From Terebella lapidaria (Eukaryota; Annelida; Polychaeta; Terebellida; Terebellidae), in contig OX424568.1 in the NCBI GenBank assembly GCA_949152475.1, forward strand, positions 8,035,667 through 8,099,666: DNA of 64,000 bases, in the 5' to 3' direction. The position numbers and the translations under genes were made by a program. The notes under the pieces were generated by a model. It saw only the letters and a list, made by a program, of their open reading frames with translations. It made no database searches and was not told the DNA's origin. Positions within the stretch are counted from its first letter, which is position 1. Every line of letters starts with the position of its first letter. Below, in pieces: positions 1 through 12,600 of the stretch.

Positions 1-1
1 C

Positions 2-1934
2 CAATTCCGGCCCCAGGTTGGATGCTGTGGAGCGGACGCGTACACCGACTGGTTCACGGTTGACTGGAGTGGTCACGGAGTGTCGGACACCGTCCCCGAC
101 AGCTGTTGTAAGGAGATCTCCACGGGCTGCGGCCAGCATCCACGCAACTCTACGATTTACGTCAATGTACGTGGTTTTGTCTTTGGAAAACCTTTCTGAT
201 TAATGCTGGTACATGTAGTATTTGTTGTACAACCAACAATGACTAACCATTGTTTAATATCTACACTGTATGAGTTACTCAAATTTATAAGAGCTCAAAC
301 TATTACACATTTTTTAGCAATGATTACCTCGAATGTTCAACTAAACAGGAAATTACATGATAATTACTTGCATATTATGTACAATTGCATGTGCATTGAT
401 TAATGTCCCTCTATTGAAGTATTTATTTCCCATTATTCACTTGAAAATACAGCATCAAATCTGATACTGTGTATGCTTGTCAGGATGAAATTTGACATAA
501 TACTAGTGAATAAGTATGTACAATACATGTAAATCCTGTTCAGGGCTGCGCAAGGACAGTCACTGGCTTCATGGAGACCAACTTCTCTCTCATCGGTGGA
601 GTGGCCATCGGCTTTGCCTTCCTTCAGGTACACAATTATCAGAAGAACAAATTATGAAATATAATTACAGTAAGGTGAAAATTAGGATTTTCATCAGTAA
701 TTTTATCGAAAACTAGACGTCAAGGCCTAAAGATGCCTTGGAGGCATTTCGGTGTGATGATTAATTTATAATATATACTAGATATCGACGAAAATGAAAA
801 ATGTCGACTCCGCAAAAAAATTTACCGTTAAAATAATACCCCTTAGCCATGTTTGTCTAGGGCGACGAGTCCGAAAAAAAAGTCTGTTTCGCTCTACGAC
901 TCAGTGTTTCCGAGATATCGACGAAAACGAAAAATGCCAACTCGGCAAAAAATTTTTTAGTCAAGGTCAAAGTTCATCCATAATACATATAAGATAAATG
1001 TTGTGTAGAGCGACAAGTCCGAAAATAACGTCCGTTTCGCTCTACGACACACCGTTCCCGAGATATCGACGAAAATGAGAAATGCCGACTCGGCAAAAAA
1101 ATTTCGGGTCCAGGTCAAAGTTCATCCATAATACCCCTTAGACATGTTTGTCTAGGGCGACGAGTCCGAAAATAACGTCCGTTTCGCTCTACGATGCACG
1201 GTTTCTGAGATATGCAGGAAGCCTCAAGGATGAATCAGCAAAAAATTATTTCGACCTCTAGGTCAAAGGTCGTTTGACGGATCGATCCCAAAATCAATAG
1301 GGTTCTTCCCTGGTGGCATATGAACCTCCATGCAGAGTTCTGCAACTATTGCGTAAATATTTTTCCAGTTATCGTCCGGAAACCAAGTCTCAAAATTAGC
1401 CTTGATTTCATCCTCACGGACCTCACGGACCTCGGATCCGGCTCAAAAAGAATAGGGTTCTTCCACATATCATTTCTGACTTGTGGTGAAAATTTGACGA
1501 GGATCCGTCAAGGCAATCTAAAGTTATCGTCCGGAAACCAAAAGTGGCGGAAGAAGAAGAAGAAAAAAAAAAAAAAAAAAAAAAATTCTGCTAAAACCAT
1601 AAAGGCATTTCTGCCGAAATGCCTTAATAAAATTGTGAATATTGACAAATGAAATATTTCACTATGAAATATTGGTAGAATCCAATGTAGTGGTATTGAT
1701 ATATGTATATTTTGATAATTTTATACTTATATTTATTTTGCATCAGCATTCCATCAAACTTTTGTTGAGAGGCTACATATTGTTTAAAGTTCCACATTCG
1801 CTTGGAAGTGAATTGAACAGTCATTTTGGGATTCTTCTGAATTTTCCACATTTTATTTTCAGCTGTTCGGAGCGATGCTTGCTTGCTGTCTTGGAAGGAA
1901 CATCAACAAGTCGAAATACGAACAAATGGCATAA
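2..1934 (+). CDS. CD63-like tetraspanin, C-terminal three exons
   Basis: Partial gene; earlier exons lie left of the window. Coding exons are 2-166, 544-627 and 1863-1934, all joined in phase 0; donors are GTACGT and GTACAC, and both acceptors follow pyrimidine-rich CAG. The true left edge of the first exon may be 17, after a CCCCAG. The peptide shows the tetraspanin large extracellular loop: CCG, then PDSCC, a GCG and a final GC. It is followed by the fourth membrane helix (IGGVAIGFAFLQLFGAMLA) and a short tail with membrane-proximal CC. Loop spacing and the YTDW and VPDSCC segments resemble CD63. The tail ends YEQMA, so YEQM fits a YxxPhi endosomal sorting signal, as in CD63. An NST glycosylation sequon lies in the loop. 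Tetraspanins organise membrane microdomains; CD63 types act in late endosomes and exosomes. Family is certain; the CD63 subgroup is inferred. Confidence 0.9.
722..1624. repeat. Non-autonomous repeat element with tandem core, in tetraspanin intron
   Basis: Both edges carry the word AGGCATTTCGG in opposite orientation (near 744 and, reversed, near 1610), each beside a short hairpin (AAATGCC/GGCATTT). Inside are three tandem units beginning GATATCGACG at 781, 914 and 1062 (133, 148 and 147 bp), each with CGACGAGTCCG-type and TTTCGCTCTACGA words. Right of these are two CCTCACGGACCT-like and GTCCGGAAACCA repeats, then an A-rich tract (about 1552-1585). No protein is encoded. A segment near its right end recurs on the opposite strand at about 56.82-56.91 kb, so this is an interspersed family. 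It lies wholly within the last intron. Confidence 0.65.
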
Positions 1935-3900
1935 ATTCAGACAGGAGATGACATTCTTGACTTTCATCAGTAGTTGTAGAATAGATTAGATCGAACACAA
2001 AATTCTACATGTTTGTGCACATTTTTCAAGATTTGTTTTTCAGTTGACTTTTTTTGAAAGCACAAAAATTACTCATACCTAAATAAGTGCACGGATAATC
2101 TAAGTTCAAAATTATATTATCGTTAGCAGTGAACACTTGAATTTCCACAATTTAGCCATGATGTAGGAGTACGCCCGCGTGATAACTATTCATGACACAC
2201 TTAGCTAGATGTATTTTACAAAATCGTCCATAGATGTATACAACTTGATTCGTTGGGTCATTATTTTGGGAAGGATGTAATACTGGTGAACTGATTCAGT
2301 ACTGTTTAGATCTGATTGGAAAAGTATTAGGTATTAGCTGTGGTTCTTGAAATGTGTTCAAACAGTGAAGTAAGGCTATTTATTATCTTCAATCTCTATG
2401 TATTTGACAATCTTAATCATTAATGTATTTTGAACTGTTTTTTGTGTCAATTGCTTCTTTGTCAGAATATTATTACAGGTATTATGTACAAGTGGTAAAA
2501 GTGGCTCATTTATATTCACAATATATTGTACAACAATAGGTAATCTATTCCAGTACTTAGTTGTTAACATTCATATTCCACACTATGAATATTCATGTTT
2601 GGTCATGAATATTTGTGACCAAGACATTTTTCATTATTCCACTAACAGAAAAATATCAAAACAATTTACACAGAATGTATTGTTTATATGATATGATCTC
2701 CATTTTGGATTTGTCAAACAACGTCTATTACTATAGCTCTATTTGCTTTTGTTTGGAATAAATGCCACACCTAGGTGAAATATTCATGAGCAATATACCT
2801 GCATCCTTATGATATATTTTTGTACATAGAGTATGTATGCATGTGAACCTGGTCTAATCTATTTCAATACTCGTGAAATGGCATAATATTACTTTAGAAA
2901 TCATAGTAATACATGTACTACATTTATCCTGTTTGTCTTGTATGTAACTTTGGTTCTATCTGAGCTGCAATAGCATTTTACTCCTGAAAATCAAGAAAAA
3001 AAAGAGAAAGAAAATGTATGCCATACACGCCATACTGGTACTGGTATTTTGCAATCTTCTGCAAAAATATACTGCTTCTTTTCATAAATACATGTATCTC
3101 ATGTTTGAGTGGAGATCAAGCTGAGGCGAACAACCTAATTAAATTTATGAAAAGTCGGGTATAAAATAATGTACATATTCGTGAAACTACTACCCCTTCC
3201 ACTGAAAAAAATTTATTACATAAAGACGATCTTTTACAATTTAGGAATACAATGTCGTGTAAGTTATTGAGTACAATCAATCACTTTATCAAATGTTCTA
3301 TTGTTGTCATTTATTACTATGTGTGTTATTACCTATTTTTCTTGTCATAAATGTTGTCTGTGAAAGGTCAGTGATGTGTGTATTGAAATATGTGCTCCAA
3401 ATCAAGCTGAATGACTTGCAAGTAAACTGTGACTTAATTATCATGCTCAGTGTAAAAAAACAACCTTATTTCAGCAACTATAATTTGCTATCACTATTGT
3501 ATCCCATTACTGCATGTGTAATGCACTCCACTGGTCATGTTAATCTTAAAATAATTTGTTTCTGTGATTTTGATAATCTTGCTCGAATATTGTGATAATT
3601 GGCATTGGTACATGTGTTTTCCAAATTTGCTTTCCAAGGTGTTATCCAAATTATGTAATCCACTAATGAACCTGTTCTGTTGCTAGAATATTTATTGATC
3701 ACAAAGTCATATGTACTTGAATTTCGCGATGAACTTCTCATGTTTATGGCTTGCCTCTATCGTTGCACAGAAATGTCCATGTATACGCGCTTTCTACATT
3801 GTTGGGTACAATTTACAAATTATATATGACACAGGTGTATTGCAGACCTTGTCATCAGATTTCGTTGATATTTAAATAAAGTTCCTGTTGATGTAAACAA
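1935..3900 (+). other. Tetraspanin 3' UTR and flank
   Basis: AT-rich sequence after the tetraspanin stop with no convincing coding region on either strand. AATAAA-type signals occur at about 2757 and, more convincingly, at 3875-3880 just before a T-rich stretch, so a 3' UTR of up to about 1.95 kb is possible. Extent is inferred, not seen. Confidence 0.35.
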
Positions 3901-4553
3901 ACAAATCTTTTTTTTTTTTTTTTGCTACATTCAATTATTCACTCACATGTGTATATAAAATCCCATAGACTATACCACATCCATTTACCTTATGTACTGA
4001 ACTTGTACAAAACAGGTCAGTCACAGATATCTACTCTTTCTACCTTCATGACAACTCATTTCCAACATTCAGTCGTGTACTTAAAGTTGAATTAGTCCTG
4101 TATATTTATATAATTTAATATTAGTATGTGAGGTACCGGAATACTAACGTCTGCAAAACAAAGCACACCAAAGGCACTTGAAGGTTGACGGTATGATTAG
4201 CGCACTGTTTTCATCATAACGTTCACAATGAAAGAATGACTACGTGAATTCTGGCAGTCCAATAGGTGTGAGAACCAGTGAGCTAAATGATTGGTGAGAA
4301 CAGTGCTTTGAATGTTGGAATTGTTCGTTCAATTATAATGTTGTATGGAGTTAGTACATCAACCGTTTTCACTGCTCAATTAAGTAATCATTTATTTAAA
4401 TCTGTTCAATTTTAGTAACCTAACAATTTGTTTCCATTTTTTCCCACAATTTTATCATTTTCTATTTCCACATATTGTGGACCTGAATAATTCTTTCAAC
4501 ACTTCTACTAATTTTCAGGAAAATAGACAACGAACAATGAGTTATTTATGCAG

Positions 4554-7500
4554 TTTATTTTCACACGCACTCGCAAAGATGTTTGATATACATAATTTTT
4601 GTACAAAATCATATTGTGGGCATCCAAAGAGAAGACAGAACTCACATAATACATCTCGAGTGCGCTCTCCTCTTTACAAAGAAAAATAAATCAACAAAGG
4701 AAAAGAACGAGATACAAGACAGAACTCAATATTTTGATACATGTATTTACAATCAGATAATTTACTCACGAAAGAAAAAAAAATTATTCGCGAGTGCACT
4801 CGCTATTCATTCAGTGATTTGACATTGACAAAAATGCAGTTGAATACATGTATTTACAAACGTGAAAACACTACATGTAGTTGATAGAAAATGTCAAACC
4901 TGCAGAGAGAACTGAGCATATATCCAAGTTACCCAGTACCAAGATTAAATACATGTATTTTTTATTTCGTCTGTACAAACTCATTCTTAAACCTCATGAT
5001 GTACATGTAAGTCAAACTTACTGGTACCAATAATCATGACAATATTTCAGTATATAACATTTAAGTTATCATGGTTAAGAAATGAGGACTTGTTAGTTAT
5101 CAGGTGTTTTGTTTAGGACACACACAAAAATATTTTACGAATATTTTGCAAGATTAACCATCATTATTCCATTGCACTTTCCAAACATACTTCCAAATGA
5201 CCACAAAGTCGTTGAGCATTTCTTTCTATTACAACTAAACTTTACAGTCAAGTAACACATTTTAAACTGTCAATCATCCATTCACATCCATCATTTAACA
5301 TGCGTATTGTACGGCATATATTTGTTCGCAACAACCTGGAAGATTTTTTGAATAGCATGATTCAATCTCGAAGACACCTTCATTTAGATGTATGTACAAT
5401 TTAAAGATTCCAGTTAATAGGGGGGTATATAAAATGTATAATAGACAGATTGTAGCTCAGCAATACAATAAAATATCCACATATTCGAGTGAAAAGAGCA
5501 CAGAATTATGAGACACAATCCTTTCACAATCCTCATGGATTTTGGCAAAACATTACAACATATCACAATTTACAAACACCTTCAGGCTTTACGCACGAAA
5601 CTCAGCACAATGCGAAACATACAACATGTACAAAGGGAAGACGCACCAAAATGAACAATACGCAGAATGAAAAGTCACAACTCATAATTTCATTTTGTAC
5701 AATTTTTCCACAACCGTCCAGAAAATCCAACAGGCACACATAAGTTTGGCCTGAGGAAAATCCTTCGACACAATTGAAGCACACATACGTGTACATGTGC
5801 TCAGCGAAATTGTACTAACAGATAATTTAGTGTAATTTAGCATGGGGTTATTTTAAAAAGTCCAACAGGAATTTTATGCAGTATTTCAACAGTTTTTTTT
5901 GTGAATGCCTCTAGACGGAAACAAACATTTCATTTGTACACATAAGTCTATTTCACGAAAACAATCTCACAGCCTGCACAGTAACAAACTGTGAGTAACC
6001 ATGGCAACATTGGCCGACAAATAAACAACGAAGAAACTTGAAAGCCTTGACGACATCAAAAATTCTGCTCTTTTCTGTGTAACATGTGTAAGCTAACTAA
6101 CTCTTAAGCAAATCCTAGGTGAACGAAACATGTATGGGCAAATCTCAGAGAAACTGCGAAAAAATGTTGCCGATTTGATGTATCGCTCACTATCGTGAAT
6201 ACAAATATTATCCCACTCTCAAATGACCTTGGCATTTCATCAAGGTCAAGTACTGGGAAATACTCTGAAAATGTACTCCGAAATTCCCCTCATGTACAGG
6301 TTCTTCATACATTTTGACCTATTTTTACATCAATTGTCAAAACTAAAAGTGTTGTCCATCTATGCAAGTTTTTTTCACAACATTAGGCAATGTGTGGCAG
6401 TGGCACACTATAGCATCTCTCTTGTTGAGAAAACAGTAATTGAACTGGAAGATACACATTATGTACACACATCGAGACGCAAGTACAATCGACACAATCA
6501 CCAGTACAAAGACATCATTAACAGATGAATATATGTTCTCAAATAATGTTTTCACTCGAAAATAATGTGCCAAGGACAAAAGGTATGGAAGCCTTGACCC
6601 AATGTGAATCATTTCTGTTTGTTACAAAACATACAAAATGTTTTCTAACATTTACAAACTCGAAAGAGAGAATATTTGCATGTACCGTTTAAAACAACAG
6701 CAACAACACACCTCAGTAGTTGTCAATCCGACAGAAAACCAGAAACTAGCTTTCCGAATTTGATGCAAGATTTAAAGAAATTCACAGAAGTCAAAATTAG
6801 GAAACAATTTTCCCAATTACCAAAATGGAAAATCGAAATTTGACATGAATTGTTAACAACAATTAACTGCAATGACACATGTTCATAAATGAATACTGTA
6901 CACTATTGAATACAAAAATAATACGATAAAGCACACTAGTATGGAATAAGATAGTGTTCATAAATGCATACATATATATATATATAAATGCATATATATA
7001 TTATATAAATGTACATGTAGCACTGATAAATAAATTAGTTTCAATAAATATGTCACCATGGTTACCATCTTGGTTACAGATGAGAATAAATAAAGTGTTC
7101 ACCTTTTTTTAAATTTAAGAATTTGCACAACCAAATATGTCACATGCATGTTAATTTAGTTTCTTAGTTCTTTCTCATAACCTTTCCAAACAGAAAATTT
7201 TCCACGTATCATGAACAAATTACCAGTTTAGAAGAAATCATTGAAACAAAGCTATGAAGTTACCTATCAGTTCCCATACAGTACATGTTCAACACTTTAC
7301 CAAGCAAAAGGAAAACATCAGGGATAAGTGGTGAAGCTAAGTGCATATTACACATTTTTGTACACGAAAAGATGTTAAAAGACAACAATATATAAAACCG
7401 ATATACGTAGTCACCATGAGGGTAAATTTCAAGCTAGCAAAGGCACTGTATACAAATTTCTCGCAGTTACCCAGAATGCAACAGTTCCACGTTCTCGCAC

Positions 7501-8158
7501 ACTTACATGTACATATCAACGATGATCATGTCTATCGATTGCTTGAATATCAGTAATTCAGATATTATGATCTATGATGTAGTAGATGTACATGTTACTG
7601 AATTGCACCCAAAATTTTGATTTCAAACGGACAAACAGTACCGGTGCAAAATTTACTTAGATATTACACAACACATACACTATTTACAGTCAATTTTCTT
7701 GGTTGTACCAAAGCACATAACCATGATAACATGAAGATATTAGTGAACGGGCCAATAATCAGGAATACAGACGATTTTATAAGATATTCTTTCTTACAAA
7801 CAGGAACTTAGCACAATATCATCATTCAAACAGACAGAGTGTAAAAAAGGTCGTAGAAAAACAGCATAGCTACATCGTTACAAATAGACTGAGTTACAGA
7901 ATGATCCCTAAGATGTTGAAAAAAAATTGCTCCCTCCCCGAAATAACTGAATGCTCCCTGATCATAGTGGGCAGCTGTCAAAAAATGTAGTATGATCCCT
8001 AGATGTGAAGAAATGCTGAGGTCATCACTATGGTTGCCATGGAATCAGGCCTGTATGGTGTTATTGTTTTCCAGTTGCCATGGTAACATCGCTTGGTGGT
8101 TTTCCGAGTCGGTTAGTGCAGGTCAAGTTTTCTAAGTGGGCTTGCAGCTCTATGGAAT
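4554..8158 (-). other. Possible terminal 3' UTR exon of the Rap2 gene
   Basis: Read on the minus strand, a strong acceptor (long T/C run then CGAGCAG) ends at 8159. The sequence below it is AT-rich and non-coding down to a minus-strand AATAAA at 4554-4559. TGTAAATA, the Pumilio-type element, occurs on the minus strand at 4744-4751, 4851-4858 and 7681-7688. A matching donor (GGTGAGT) lies ten bases past the Rap2 stop at about 14466. Together these suggest a roughly 6.3-kb intron inside the 3' UTR and a long terminal exon converging on the tetraspanin gene. Inference only; a short AT microsatellite at about 6967-7005 lies inside. Confidence 0.3.
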
Positions 8159-8738
8159 CTGCTCGTAAGAAAAAAACAGAAACAGAAAATTATTGTTAGT
8201 GAAAACCAATATAATCTTATGATTCTCGTTTATACTGACGTAGTTGTCAATTCACCATACTCATGTGACTGCTTATCAGTAAATTGATATGTGCTGCTCA
8301 ACTACATGTAACTAGAATTGACAGTAGCTGTAATTGATAACACCACATAGATAACTTTACTGTTACGGATACTTGACATATTATAAACATGTCACTATCC
8401 AATACTTATACTAATATAAACTTATGCACACGCTGTTATGCCAACCTGACATATCCGAAATACTGTATCACGGTTCAAGCTTGCTAAACATGCTGTAAGC
8501 TCAATCCTCTCAGATAAGCAGGAAAAAACCAAGACTATAAATTATAGAGTGCCTATTACCAAGATTTCCCATGTGCACGTACAGTAATATCAAGGATGAA
8601 ACAATAACTCTGCTCGTGTTTGCTAAATCAAGACCCACGATTCGAGTCGACCTTCTGATCTAATCAAACCATGTAAGTCATACTCCCACATCACATTGTC
8701 CATAGTATCAATTTATGATACATGTGCAAGTAGGAGGG

Positions 8739-8750
8739 GGGGGGGGGGTC
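8739..8750. repeat. Poly-G tract
   Basis: A short G homopolymer run in otherwise AT-rich sequence of the presumed Rap2 3' UTR intron. Confidence 0.8.
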
Positions 8751-9122
8751 AGTCGAAATGGAAACCTATTTTAACAGCTGCATGAACAGTTTACCTAGAA
8801 TTTAAAAGACAAGGAAGAATATTTAATACTTTCAAGTGAATTATAATATGTTAATGAATTAACATGAATTATAAATCATAACGAAATGTCATATACATTC
8901 TGGGTACTTATTCCAATATATGACACTCTGTGTACAAGGATCATTCTGTGCTGCATTCTTGTACAAGAATGTATCGTACAGTGTACGTCATATGTCAGAA
9001 ATTGACAGTGGACAGTGTTTATCTATCAGATTCATCGGAATCCTACTATAATCATGATACATACATGTACATTTACTAAGTATTAGATCGCATATAATTT
9101 CCATGAAATGGTAACATATGAT

Positions 9123-9305
9123 ATGATAAATATATAAAACCATGCGAGTGTGTTTTCCACAGAAAGATATCGGTTGAGTTTGGTCTGGCGGATGAATTCA
9201 GGATGCACGAGTCCGAAGGACGAGTGTATTCTGTGTTCATCCGCCAGACCAAACAAGACCCATATCTTTTTGCGGAAAACACATGAGCGTGGTTTTTATT
9301 TTATC
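9123..9305. repeat. Imperfect palindrome (foldback)
   Basis: Two arms of about 75-85 bp face each other around a centre near 9222. Left arm words GTGTTTTCC, AGATAT and TTTGGTCTGGCGGATGAA recur reversed on the right (TTCATCCGCCAGACCAAA, ATATCT, GGAAAACAC). Because of the symmetry both strands translate to nearly the same short peptide, which is an artefact and not a gene. Likely a fragment of a foldback DNA element. Confidence 0.75.
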
Positions 9306-9657
9306 ACACACTACTATTCAGATATGATATTAAATACCGTCGCTATCAACGAACATTGTGAATGATCATTAATAAATAAATTAATTAATAATTATATTCA
9401 TGAATATGCATGTGATGTCCGAAAAATCTCAAGTCTGGACTTGGTAAGTAACTCTAGGTTACTAGAATCATTTTCATATGACGTCACATTATTCTTTTAC
9501 GCAATAACAGTCTTCACGTAATCCGCGTGAGAAAGTAGTTTCGGCCCGGTGTGGGTCAGCGAGTGATACAGATTATATTTGAAATAGGTTGATACAGAAA
9601 AGGTTATCACACCTTTCGGAGTCCTCTAGCATTGCAGTTTATAGTGTGTGATAATAT
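9299..9657. mobile_element. MITE-like element with TTATCACACACTA ends
   Basis: TTATCACACACTA near 9301 is matched by the inverted TATAGTGTGTGATAAT near 9641-9656, giving a unit of about 355 bp that abuts the palindrome on its left. No coding capacity. A CTTTCGGAGTCCTC word near the right end resembles, in reverse, the CGAGTCCGAAGGAC word at the neighbouring palindrome's centre, so the two may be parts of one larger element. Confidence 0.5.
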
Positions 9658-9659
9658 TT

Positions 9660-12600
9660 TCAGAGCTCACACTCTGGCCATAGTTTCCTACATGTCCTAG
9701 TAGATCGTGCAGATTGACATGATTGATGTCAATCATATGATGGAAATACAGGCAGAGTAATTAATTAAACAGACAGAGGATAATCTGAATTTAGTAAGGT
9801 AATCCCCATGTGAAAGTATTAGTGTACACATGGCCACATACCACTCTCTCAGTGAGTAGGTCAGATTATGGATCTTGTACAACATGATTATTATAAGTCA
9901 TCAACTTATGTTCATATCATTATACAGTTGACATGTATGGTCAATGATTGAACGGATTGAGACAAGGTTTTGAGCCAGTTGTTTACATGTAATGTATAAT
10001 GACAATATTGACGTTGATAAGCAGTGAGCAGATTGACTAATTCAGTACCAACATCATCATATTCGACTGGAGGTGATATTTGTATTGAAGTAGAATGTTG
10101 ATGGCTGAAGGCTACCGGTACAATCTACATAACAAGTTGACAACCAATTGTTCATACTGTGAAATACCTCCCTACATGTTCACACATAATTGTATCAGCC
10201 GTACCATGAACAGGTAACCATAGCAACATAATGTGTACAATAGGTGTTGCCATAGTATGGAATCACATGTCACGAGTACTAGTACCCAACATCAACAGAC
10301 GACAAAATAAAAACTTCAATTCAAAATTGTCTCCAATATTGTGTATATTATATAACCCTGATCATGCTGATAGTGCCGCATGTATACGTATGCTAAATTA
10401 TAATTACTAACATTTGTACACATTGTAACAGAGATGTACCCCTTCATCACAATGCATATACACATGCTCATGAATGTCTTGAGGATGGCTTCAGGCCAGC
10501 TACTAAATGACTGGTTAACAACAAACAAACATTCTCAAATAGACTCTACTTGTTCTCGACTATCTTTTAAACATGCCCACCTTTTTGTACCACTCAACCG
10601 CAACAAAATCATTTACAGTCCTGAGAATAAAATTTTGGAATAGATAGACTTGTGCATAGATTCAGAAATTCCTAGAACTGGTCATTTTTTTCTCAGCGAT
10701 GATTCAAAAGTATGGAACTATGGATTTCATAATGTTAATATGATCATGTCATATATACAGTTAGTATACAACATGTACAAGTATGTACATGATGTATGCC
10801 TTCATTATTTTTTATAGATCTCTATTTTGTGCGAGGTACTGTGCCAAAGGATTTTAAACCATCGCCAAGATATCAACATTCCCAGTGCAATGAAATAATT
10901 TGCGCTGTGCACATTTAATCTGCTAAGATGCAAATGCAATAACACAATTATTGTTGTCGCTTGAGTTTCTCTCGTCCCTGTCAGAATGACATTGAACATG
11001 ATACCAAGGGTTCGTAGGAGGGAAGCAATTAATTCCTAGCCAGTAATTTCATCTAGTTGCCATGGTTACCATACAGTAAACTAATCCCATTTGAGACCAA
11101 TGAATATCAAATAAAATTGCAACAAATATTATGATATGAAAGATTCCAATGACAATGAATATTAAATGTTGTCAAATAATTTATGATGATTTGATAATTA
11201 TAACATTATAAATTTCGACAATCTCAAAGTCTGTTTAATCTCTAGCAGGAATTGTTGTCAAATTCATGTTCTAATGCGTAAATATATAATATTCCATTTA
11301 TGTTTACCATTTACTAGTACCACATAATTCTTCACAGTCGTCTGAAAAGAAATTGAACCTTGTCTTTAGTAAGGTAGTATACACAAGCTCAATAAATGAT
11401 ATACAAGAAATAAATATTCCACTGTCGCACATATACATGAAGAATGCATATTAGGTCATTCTTACTATTATCAGAAAACAGAAACCCATTAAAAGCTTTA
11501 TTTAAAAGATCTCTCCTTGTTTTTCTGCCTCTATGTATGATGTAATTGGCATATAATCAATTGGCAAATTATGCTCAAAATGACAGGAATATTCCAGGAT
11601 GCTCCTGAGTTTTGTATATCCATAATCATGCATGAATTACCATATGTACCGATAGTCTGGTAAACATGTCAATTGTTGAAACCACATGTAATGGCAATAT
11701 AGGGGCTGCAGTGAAATTGTAGTCTTCAATAACATGGACATTTATGTTGAAAAAACTCCGCACACATAAAACAGCATGAGACTGGAATGTCAACTAATAT
11801 TACCGGCATTTCAACTATTAACCCAACTTGTATGTAAGAAGTACATGACATTCAACATGTTTAAATGGGATAATTGAAGGTTTTGAATCGAAATTGACTG
11901 TTCACAATTGTAAATTCTTGTAAATCTAATTCATCCCAGTCTGACTCAGCAACTTACCGGTAACCATGGTAACGGAATGACACAATGTCACCATACATGT
12001 GAATTTAGATTCATCTTCATGACACAGATCTTGTTTGTTTTTCACTGATACATTATAATTGTACTGGTTTAGTTCACATTATATTCACTAATACAGTACC
12101 AGTATATCTGACAGCAGAATAAAGAGCTGAGCACCAATAAATGCCACGAAATTGCGCCCTGAAGACTTCAAAGTTTCAAGGTTCGAGAGCCATCAATAAC
12201 CGCTAAGCGATTTAATGGTCAAAAGCTCACAATAACCAACGAAGGAGTCTAGAATCCTCTGCCCTCACGAGATGAATGTAATGTGTATTTCCGAGCTTAT
12301 AGTCCCTCCAGTGTTAGCCAGCGAAAATCAATATAAGTATTGTGGCTACTGGCTAGTGACTTGAGCAAATATTGTCAGATTTGATGTTGCGGATGGAAGG
12401 AAAATTTCAGTTCAGGTAGCAATCGGCAAGCTATGACGGGTAGACTGGTCTTCACTGTCAGGATTAATTTGAATGTTCTGAAATTGTTCATATTATCACT
12501 GGCAACACCAACATACATCAGTTTCCAACTATTTTGTGCACAATGAAAATAGTGTCACAATTTGAATCCTACGACTCAAACAAACTAAAAGGCAGATCTG

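Noticed and set aside
1320-1652. 110-codon frame ending in a lysine run
   Set aside because: The lysines come from the A-rich tract of the intronic repeat element; not a gene.
9076-9365. Nearly identical short proteins on both strands
   Set aside because: Direct consequence of the palindrome at 9123-9305.
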